NCBI GenBank assembly: GCA_937876125.1
Contig: CALEHF010000309.1
Coordinates: forward strand, 1 to 44,494
Source: an uncultured bacterium
Lineage (GTDB): Bacteria; Planctomycetota; UBA8108; UBA1146
Direction: 5' to 3'
Length of the DNA: 44,494 nucleotides
The translations under genes were made by a program, and so were the position numbers. The notes beneath the pieces are model-generated. The model was not told the origin of the DNA and made no database searches. It was given only the letters and a program-made list of their open reading frames with translations. This document shows, in pieces, positions 38,061 through 44,494 of this stretch (positions are counted from its first letter, which is position 1; the number at the start of each line of letters is the position of its first letter).

Positions 38061-38145
38061 TCAGAACATCTGGGCCCCCTGAACTTCTGGGCTCCCTGAA
38101 CTTCTGGGCTCTCTGAACTTCCGGCCCGCTGAACATCCGATGGGC
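38061..38145. repeat. about 17-bp degenerate tandem repeat, about 5 copies, 5' of hyuA
   Basis: cagaacatctgggcccc / ctgaacttctgggctcc / ctgaacttctgggctct / ctgaacttccggcccg / ctgaacatccgatgggcg. Confidence 0.85.
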
Positions 38146-38195
38146 GCGGAGCATCGCGATGACATTCGACAGCATACTCGATCCGATCGCACCGA

Positions 38196-39065
38196 ATGGG
38201 GGGCACAGTGCTGAGAAGACAGATCTTGCGAGGGCTCGAATCCGCCGCTCGCCGAACCACGCCCCGAGGTCCAGCTCTCGCGCTGACCATCGCGGTCGGC
38301 ATCCTGCCGCTCGTCGGCTGCTTCGGTACGCCCCGCGCGGGGGACGAAGTCGCCGAGGCCCCCGAGGCTGATTCTCTCTGGGAACTTGCCGAGATCGCGC
38401 GGGTGAGTGGGCGCCACGACGAAGCCGCGACTCTCTACGCGACCTTCCACCGCTACCACTACCGCGACGATCGTGCCGCCGAGGCGTTGCTCGATGCGGG
38501 AACTGAGTTCCGAAACGCCGGTTCCATCGACAAGGCCCGCGACCACCTCGTCACCGCCGCCCAACGAGGTGACGCGCGCATCGCTCCGCACGCTTGGATG
38601 CAAATCGGGTATCTCGAGCGCGCCGAGGGAAACTTCGCGGCCGCCGCGATGCGATTCGACGATGCCGCACGGACCGCGCTCGACCCCGAAACTCGGGCGG
38701 AGGCGCTTCTCGAGCAGGGGATCTCTCTCCAGCGCGCGGGGGCGTTCTCCGAGGCGCGACGCCCACTCACCGAGTGCGCGAAACTCGAGACGAGCGCGCC
38801 ACGCCACGCCGCTGAGGCGAGGGTCGCTCTGCGTCAGCCACCGCACTTCACCGTGCAGGTGGGAGTGTTTCAAGACCGCGAACGCGCCCAGGCGCTCGCA
38901 TTACAGCTCTCCGGCTCAAAAATCGTCACAAGGGTGCTCGAAGAGACCGTCGAGGGGATACTTCTCCATCGAGTCGTCAGCGGTCAATACACCCGTCGGC
39001 CCGAAGCCGAAGCCCAGGCTCGAAAGATCAAGTTTCTCGGTCACGAGGCGCTGATCAAGCCGTGA
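38196..39065 (+). CDS. TPR-like lipoprotein with C-terminal SPOR domain
   Basis: 'IAVGILPLVGCF' lipobox; helical repeats; 'HFTVQVGVFQDRERAQALALQLSGSKIVTRVLEETVEGILLHRVVSGQYTRRPEAEAQARKI' SPOR-like. Confidence 0.85.
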   Translation: MGGTVLRRQILRGLESAARRTTPRGPALALTIAVGILPLVGCFGTPRAGDEVAEAPEADSLWELAEIARVSGRHDEAATLYATFHRYHYRDDRAAEALLDAGTEFRNAGSIDKARDHLVTAAQRGDARIAPHAWMQIGYLERAEGNFAAAAMRFDDAARTALDPETRAEALLEQGISLQRAGAFSEARRPLTECAKLETSAPRHAAEARVALRQPPHFTVQVGVFQDRERAQALALQLSGSKIVTRVLEETVEGILLHRVVSGQYTRRPEAEAQARKIKFLGHEALIKP

Positions 39066-39115
39066 TCCGGCGCCAGGAGGCGGTAATTCAGCGGTCGTAC
39101 GCGGTGATCCCAGAG

Positions 39116-40720
39116 ATGGAGACCTCCATGCAGTCGAGAGAGACAGCCAAGAGTTCGATCGCGGTGATCGGTGCGATCGTCATCGTGGTCCTCGTCGGCG
39201 CGGGGGTCTACTACAAGATCGAATCGAGCACCTCGACCGGTGGCATCGAAGAGAGCGGGAAGACCGGCGAGAACGGAACCTCGGGAAATGGGGCGATCGA
39301 CCCCCCCACAGGGTCCGCGGCTGGCGGAGGTGGCACCGAAGAGATCACGCCCGCCGCCAACACTGGCTCCACGGATATTGGCTCCTCGGATATTGGCACT
39401 GACGCCCCCGACCCTGAGCTGCCACCCGCCATCGCGGTCCGCACCTACCACGGCAAAGTCGTGGATCCTCTCGGCGAAGAGCTCACCGGGGTCTCGATCC
39501 GCTCCGGACCCTTTACCACCCCTGACGAAGCAACGGCGACCACCGACGCCGAGGGACGCTTCACCATTTCGATCCTCGCCGACCTTCAGCCGCTCGTGCG
39601 CATGAGTCACCCCGGGTACTTCCAACAGATCGTCGAGCTCGAGAAGGGTCGTGAACCCTCGATCCCCTATCTCCTCTTCCGCGGGGGATTGATCCGCGGT
39701 CGAGTGGAAGGACCGATCGTTGTCGAAGGCGGCGCGATCGAGAACGCTCCTGTCCCCGATGTCGTCCTCGAGTTCGCTGGGATGGAGGGGTGGTTCGACC
39801 AAGTGACCACCGACGACGATGGGCGTTACGAAATGACCGCTCCCTTCGGGCCGGTCGTGATTACCGTGCGCACGGTGGCGTATCGCGACGAACAGATCCT
39901 CGACGTCGAGTCCTCGCGTGAAAAGGTGGTCGAGCACGATATCTTGCTCGTCCCCGGGATCCGACTCGAGGTCGTTCTGTTCGGGATCGGCGAGGCGGTC
40001 GCCGACGCCCATTTGCGCGTCTTCACCGGTCGCGGCCTCGAGGGAGAAGGTCGCTCCAACGCGCTCGGAAAGGCGGCCTTCACCGGCCTGACACCCGGCC
40101 GTGGCAAAGTGGTCGTCGTGAGCCCGGGTTACCGCGCCGAGATGCATGCACTCATCCTCGGCGAAAACCGCGCGCTCATCCGCAAGCCGATCTCCCTCGA
40201 CCCCAGCACCCCCTGGACCCTCGAAGTTGTCGATTCCGATGGGAATGCGCGCCCCGATGCCAATGTGCGGATCAAACTGGATCGCATCGAGTTGGTGAAT
40301 GCACTCGCAGGTGACTCGAAGGCACTCGACATTCTCGGACGCGAGCGCAACTACGCCATCGACATCACCGCCCCCGACGCACCGCGGACCAGGGTGCGCT
40401 TTCGCATTCCGACCGAGGGACCGCCACTGCTCAGAGTCCGGTTGCCGCGGGGAGGCCGCTTCGCGGGTGTAGTGGTCGATACGCTCGATCGCCCGATCGC
40501 CGGCGCGGGAGTGCTCATCACTCCGACCGGGGGCACCGACTCCGCGCAGGGCCCGCCGCGTCTGACCAGCACTTCTCTCGATGGCAGCTTCCGCACTGAA
40601 CTGTTTGCACCGGGACCGTACCGTGTGCAGGTGCAGCACCCCAAGCTCGGACGAAGCTCGGTCGATACTCGCATCGTCGAAGGGGAGGATCGCGACGTGG
40701 GGAAGATCAAGATCGAGTAG
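39116..40720 (+). CDS. membrane-anchored protein with carboxypeptidase regulatory-like (CnaB/PEGA-type) repeats
   Basis: TM 'SSIAVIGAIVIVVLVGAGVYY'; repeats such as 'GKVVDPLGEELTGVSIRSGPFTTPDEATATTDAEGRFTISIL' and 'GVVVDTLDRPIAGAGVLITPTGG'. Confidence 0.82.
   Translation: METSMQSRETAKSSIAVIGAIVIVVLVGAGVYYKIESSTSTGGIEESGKTGENGTSGNGAIDPPTGSAAGGGGTEEITPAANTGSTDIGSSDIGTDAPDPELPPAIAVRTYHGKVVDPLGEELTGVSIRSGPFTTPDEATATTDAEGRFTISILADLQPLVRMSHPGYFQQIVELEKGREPSIPYLLFRGGLIRGRVEGPIVVEGGAIENAPVPDVVLEFAGMEGWFDQVTTDDDGRYEMTAPFGPVVITVRTVAYRDEQILDVESSREKVVEHDILLVPGIRLEVVLFGIGEAVADAHLRVFTGRGLEGEGRSNALGKAAFTGLTPGRGKVVVVSPGYRAEMHALILGENRALIRKPISLDPSTPWTLEVVDSDGNARPDANVRIKLDRIELVNALAGDSKALDILGRERNYAIDITAPDAPRTRVRFRIPTEGPPLLRVRLPRGGRFAGVVVDTLDRPIAGAGVLITPTGGTDSAQGPPRLTSTSLDGSFRTELFAPGPYRVQVQHPKLGRSSVDTRIVEGEDRDVGKIKIE
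39365..39394. repeat. 15-bp tandem duplication inside a coding region
   Basis: ggctccacggatatt / ggctcctcggatatt; encodes GSTDI-GSSDI. Confidence 0.85.
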
Positions 40721-40751
40721 ATCCCTACATGCGCTCCAACCCAGAACGAAC

Positions 40752-40793
40752 AGAACGCGCCCCCCGCACGGACCGTGCGAGGGGCGCGTTCTC
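40752..40793. terminator. strong hairpin between convergent genes (candidate bidirectional terminator)
   Basis: agaacgcgccccccgcacg-gac-cgtgcgaggggcgcgttct: long near-perfect inverted repeat between stops at 40720 (+) and 40830 (-). Confidence 0.8.
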
Positions 40794-40829
40794 TATATTG
40801 GAAGACACTCAGGACAAGCAGTACATCAG

Positions 40830-41948
40830 TTAGTCGACCCACTCCGCGATGAACACGTTCGTCTCACCATCTTGTGCGTTATGGCGGTTCGAGCACCAGA
40901 CTAAGTTGCGTCCGTCCGGCGAGAACATCGGGAAGCCGTCAAACTCGCCGGTGAACGTGATCTGCTCGATCTCTTTCGTCCCGATGTGAACCGAGAACAG
41001 GTCGAATTCGCGCTTGTTGCCCCCTTGGTTCGAGCTGAAGATCACCCGCTTGCCATCGGGGTGGAAGAAGGGGCAGAAGTTCGCGGACTCGTTGTCGGTG
41101 AGGCGTACCACGTTCGAACCGTCGGCATTCATCATGTAGATGTCGAGCTTCGTCGGGCGGATGAGTCCGCGATCGAGCAACCGCTTGTAATCCTCGAGCG
41201 CGGGTCCATCGGGGTGACTCGCCCGGTAGACGATCTTCTTTCCGTCCGGCGAGTAGAACGGCCCGCCGTCGTATCCAACCGTCTGGGTGAGCCGCACGAC
41301 ATCGCTGCCGTCGGGCTTCATCGTGTAGATGTCGAGGTCTCCATCGCGGGTCGACGTGAAGCAGATTCGGCTGCCGTCAGGCGCCATCGTCGCCTCGGCG
41401 TCGTAGCCGGGAGAGGACCCGAGGGTTTGGAGGCCCGACCCATCCGCCTTGGCGCGGTAAATGTCGTAGGTGTCGTAGATCGGCCAAACATACCCGAGCG
41501 ACATGTCGGGGACCGGCGGGCACTCAGCCATTGCCGCATGCGTCGATGAGAAGACGACCGAGGTGTCGTCGGGGTAGACGAAGTAGGCACAGGTGGTGCG
41601 CCCCTTGCCGGTCGAGACCAGTTTCAGGTTGGTTCCGTCGATGTTCATGGTGAAGATCTGATCGCACTGATAAGGCGGGCGCTTCGACTGGAAGATCAGC
41701 TTCTTCCCGTCCTTGGAAAAGTACGCCTCCGCATTCTCGCCGCCATCGGTGAGCTGGCGAATGTTGCGAAAGTGCTTCTCGTTTGCGTGCGCCTCCCGGG
41801 CGTAGGGAAGCTTGCCCGAATCGGCTAGAGCGCCGGGTTGCGTCGTCGGCGATTGCTGTGGGGCGGCGGGGGTGCTCGCCTCGGGCTTGTCGTAGTCGAG
41901 ACAGCCAGCGAGGAAGCAGAGGGTGATCGCAGCGAGGAGAGCGCGCAT
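40830..41948 (-). CDS. TolB/PD40-type beta-propeller lipoprotein
   Basis: 'MRALLAAITLCFLAGCLDY' lipobox; repeats 'SPDGKKIVYRASHP', 'HPDGKRVIFSSNQGG', 'SPDGRNLVWCSNRH'. Confidence 0.92.
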   Translation of the reverse strand: MRALLAAITLCFLAGCLDYDKPEASTPAAPQQSPTTQPGALADSGKLPYAREAHANEKHFRNIRQLTDGGENAEAYFSKDGKKLIFQSKRPPYQCDQIFTMNIDGTNLKLVSTGKGRTTCAYFVYPDDTSVVFSSTHAAMAECPPVPDMSLGYVWPIYDTYDIYRAKADGSGLQTLGSSPGYDAEATMAPDGSRICFTSTRDGDLDIYTMKPDGSDVVRLTQTVGYDGGPFYSPDGKKIVYRASHPDGPALEDYKRLLDRGLIRPTKLDIYMMNADGSNVVRLTDNESANFCPFFHPDGKRVIFSSNQGGNKREFDLFSVHIGTKEIEQITFTGEFDGFPMFSPDGRNLVWCSNRHNAQDGETNVFIAEWVD

Positions 41949-42161
41949 TCCTTCAGGTCCTTTCAGAGGGAGTCCGGGGGACGATAGTGGCTCAGTGCGC
42001 TCGAAACCAGCGAACTCAAGGCGCGGAGAGGGTCCAAGCCTTGGCGAGTGGGCTCCAGGAGACGCGATCGCGCCCGGGGGCTCCCGGCTCTCGAGTACGT
42101 CGGTCACCGCTCGCGGGTCGATCCTGTTTCACTCCCAGACCACGATTGCTAGTCTCTCGAC

Positions 42162-42587
42162 ATGACCATCCACACCGACACGATCGAGATCCGGACCACG
42201 GGGAAGGGTCTCTTCGAGATCACCGACCGAGTCGAAGAAGTCGTCCAGCGCTCGGTGATCACCACCGGCCTCTGCTCGGTGTTCATTTTCCACACATCTG
42301 CGAGCCTCATCATCACCGAGAACGCCGACCCCTCCGCGCGCTCCGACGTCGAGCGCTGGTTCGAGCGCCTCGCCCCTGAGAACGACCCTCTCTACACCCA
42401 CACCGCGGAGGGCCCCGACGACATGCCCTCGCACCTGCGCGCGGCGGTCACGAAGACTTCGGAGACGGTTCACGTCGACGGCGGCTCCCTCACCCTCGGC
42501 ACGTGGCAGGGGCTGTTCCTGTTCGAACATCGAAGCCGCCCACACAATCGACGGATTCGGGTACGCGTGATGGGGGAGACATCGTGA
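42162..42587 (+). CDS. yjbQ: YjbQ family protein (UPF0047; secondary thiamine-phosphate synthase-like)
   Basis: 'SVITTGLCSVFIFHTSASLIITENADPSARSDVERWFERLAPENDPLYTHTAEGPDDMPSHLRAAVTKTSETVHVDGGSLTLGTWQGLFLFEHR'. Confidence 0.93.
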   Translation: MTIHTDTIEIRTTGKGLFEITDRVEEVVQRSVITTGLCSVFIFHTSASLIITENADPSARSDVERWFERLAPENDPLYTHTAEGPDDMPSHLRAAVTKTSETVHVDGGSLTLGTWQGLFLFEHRSRPHNRRIRVRVMGETS

Positions 42588-42898
42588 GTGGTGCGAAGAG
42601 GGACGGCACCGCACATCCTGACGCCCGCTTCGACCGGATGGCGCTGGTCGCGATGCTCGACTCGGCGCTCCGGCTGGCGGCGTTCAATCGCCTCGCCGAG
42701 GATGGGTGGCGGGTCGACGCGGTCGGCGATGCCGAAGGGGTAGAACGTCGCCTCGAGAAAGACGTCTACGACCTCATCGTCACCGACGAGCTCGAGATTC
42801 CCCCGGTCCCCCCCCGTACGCGAGTAGTTCGGATCGACCCCGAGACGTTCGCCGATGGCGAGGAGTGGCGGCGACGCGTGGGTGGGGCAGAAGCGTAA
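42584..42898 (+). CDS. hypothetical protein (possibly degenerate receiver-like fold)
   Basis: GTG start overlapping the yjbQ stop (GTGA); 'MALVAMLDSALRLAAFNRLAEDGWRVDAVGDAEGVERRLEKDVYDLIVTDE'. Confidence 0.5.
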   Translation: MSGAKRDGTAHPDARFDRMALVAMLDSALRLAAFNRLAEDGWRVDAVGDAEGVERRLEKDVYDLIVTDELEIPPVPPRTRVVRIDPETFADGEEWRRRVGGAEA

Positions 42899-42947
42899 CC
42901 TGCCCAGAGTGCCGAGCCCCGCTGTCCGAGCTCCTTGGACCGGCCGG

Positions 42948-44192
42948 TTAGAGCCCGCCGCAATCGAGCGCGTCGCTGTTCGTAGGATCTGGGCCCGGGT
43001 TCAGGAACGGCGCAGGCGGCTCTGGTCCATCCGAGAACAGGTAGTTGACGAGGTAGATCGCGTCTCCGGTATCGTTATTCCCGTCATCGTTAGGGTCGCA
43101 GGCGTCGAGACACTCGGGCGTATCGGCGCCCGCAAAGAGATAAAGGAGAAGGAAGATCGGGTCTGAGAGGTCGATGAGGACGTCACCATTGCAGTCGCCG
43201 CGAAGGAACGTCACTGCATCCACCACGGTGATGGAGCCGTGGCTCAAGTTCGGTGTATCGAACAGATTCTCGAGCACGACGCGATTTTGAAGCGGCGGAC
43301 TCCCCACCTCAGCTGCGAAGAGAACCGGAATGACGGTCCCGACCTCGGCCAGAGGAGAGACGAAGAATCTGATCTCCATGAGGTCGGCATGGTCGCTCGC
43401 CGGAATCAGGGTGGTGAGCGGCGGAGTCAGGTCTTGAATCATGCCCACGCCGATCTCTCCCGGGACGGGATTTTCCTGCAGAGCAAAGAAGTCTACATTG
43501 GCTCCGGTTCCGCTCGGTACCGCCTCGATGAAGAAGAGCTCGAGCGGGTCGTACTCGCACGCGATCTGAACTCCAGTGAGCCCGATCTGACTGGTCAACT
43601 GCAACGGAACCGAGACCTGTGAACCAATTCCGGCGATGACATTCGAGAGCTCGAAGAAACTGTGCGTCTCCACCGTGATGGTCCCCCCCGTCGTCGTCGG
43701 GGTAGTGGTATCGTTGGCGACCGTGACCACCGTGTCGACCGGCGGAGCTCCGAGGGTCGAACACACTTCCAGCCCAGAGACCGAGCCACCGGGAGCAAGC
43801 GAAGTGTAAGTGATCTCGAGAATCGAATTCCCGATCCCGGGGCCGAGAAACTGACAATTCGAGAAGCAGACAATCGCACCGGTCGTCACTCCCCCCGTCT
43901 CCAAGCTGACTTGCGCGTAATCCGGTCCGGCAGTGGAGTTGAGAGCAAGCGCGTCAGAGCCGAGCCCCGCAGCGATGACCTCGAGCTCGGCTTCGTTGTG
44001 GCAAACGCCGAACGACCACCCCTGAACCAAGTCCAGCGTGTCCATGGTGACCTCGATCGTCGTCAACTCTCCCATCGCACCCACCCCGCTGCCGACGTTG
44101 ATCGTGCTTTGGCCGACGAGGTCGGTCGAGAGCCAAGAGACCCACAGAAGCGCAACCAACGAGATCCGACATCGCTTAGAGACTTCACTCAT
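42948..44192 (-). CDS. secreted protein with cohesin-like domains and C-terminal dockerin-type repeats
   Basis: Signal peptide 'ISLVALLWVSWLSTDLVGQ'; two cohesin-like stretches; 'FLRGDCNGDVLIDLSDPIFLLLYLFAGADTPECLDACDPNDDGNNDTGDAIYLVNYLFSDGPEPPAPFLNPGPDPTNSDALDCGG'. Confidence 0.82.
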   Translation of the reverse strand: MSEVSKRCRISLVALLWVSWLSTDLVGQSTINVGSGVGAMGELTTIEVTMDTLDLVQGWSFGVCHNEAELEVIAAGLGSDALALNSTAGPDYAQVSLETGGVTTGAIVCFSNCQFLGPGIGNSILEITYTSLAPGGSVSGLEVCSTLGAPPVDTVVTVANDTTTPTTTGGTITVETHSFFELSNVIAGIGSQVSVPLQLTSQIGLTGVQIACEYDPLELFFIEAVPSGTGANVDFFALQENPVPGEIGVGMIQDLTPPLTTLIPASDHADLMEIRFFVSPLAEVGTVIPVLFAAEVGSPPLQNRVVLENLFDTPNLSHGSITVVDAVTFLRGDCNGDVLIDLSDPIFLLLYLFAGADTPECLDACDPNDDGNNDTGDAIYLVNYLFSDGPEPPAPFLNPGPDPTNSDALDCGGL

Positions 44193-44434
44193 GTTCGAAC
44201 TCCCACTAAGAACTGAAACTCCGTCACCCACCGTCCGAGGTCGAATGGAGGGACCGGAGATCAATCGCAGAATTGATAAACTGGACCGGCAAGCCACGCC
44301 GGCATGTGTAGATATAGGTGCCGAGGTGCCCAAAACTACTCTACAAGGCACCGGTACTCAATGGGCTGTCCTGAGAGGCAGATAAGTCAGATGCCCAGCC
44401 TGCGACCCTTCGGAGCAGTTCTGGGAAAAAAAGC

Positions 44435-44494
44435 TTAGGGCCCGCCGCAATCGAGCGCGTCGCTGTTCGTAGGATCTGGGCCCGGGTTCAGGAA
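44435..44494 (-). CDS. 3' end of a second dockerin-type paralogue (truncated by window edge)
   Basis: Reads 'FLNPGPDPTNSDALDCGGP*' on the minus strand; 59 of 60 bases match 42948-43007 by eye. Confidence 0.75.
   Translation of the reverse strand, partial: FLNPGPDPTNSDALDCGGP

Noticed and set aside
39041-40639. 532-aa minus-strand ORF
   Set aside because: Antisense to the carboxypeptidase-regulatory-like gene; Asp/Arg/His/Gly-rich as expected of antisense in high-GC DNA.
1-44494. tRNA, rRNA, CRISPR arrays, transposases, integrase, prophage genes
   Set aside because: Looked for on both strands; nothing recognisable by eye. A tRNAscan-SE/Infernal/CRISPR scan would be needed for certainty.

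Overview
This 44.5 kb, high-GC, gene-dense bacterial window was annotated by eye from the sequence and the ORF track; no database searches were run. The domain style suggests Planctomycetota (dockerin-like C-termini 'FLRGDCNGDVLIDLSDPIFLLLYLF...', an FG-GAP repeat lipoprotein, carboxypeptidase-regulatory-like repeats), but that taxonomy is inference. Recognisable loci are: an ABC-2 exporter pair; GDPD and HyuB; NhaA and DinB; SRPBCC and GNAT proteins; a nitrilase-family enzyme; a hybrid histidine kinase; ModABC; a saccharopine-dehydrogenase-like protein; a three-subunit PaoABC-like molybdenum hydroxylase operon with a HTH protein upstream and a small Cys-rich protein downstream; two RRM proteins; an FG-GAP lipoprotein; an HtrA-like protease; LspA; a GT87-like membrane protein; HyuA; a TPR/SPOR lipoprotein; a PD40 beta-propeller lipoprotein; YjbQ; and a cohesin/dockerin-like secreted protein with a paralogue starting at the right edge. 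The most interesting signals are: (1) an integron attC-like site at 3448-3538, with an extrahelical A and correct orientation behind a small lipoprotein ORF; (2) an undescribed small Cys-rich ORF and a HTH protein bracketing the Mo-hydroxylase operon; (3) recurring 15-19 bp tandem duplications, mostly at gene boundaries; (4) near-identical 3' ends of adjacent dockerin-type paralogues; (5) two apparent single-base frameshifts in otherwise well-conserved genes. No tRNA, rRNA, CRISPR array, transposase or integrase was recognised.
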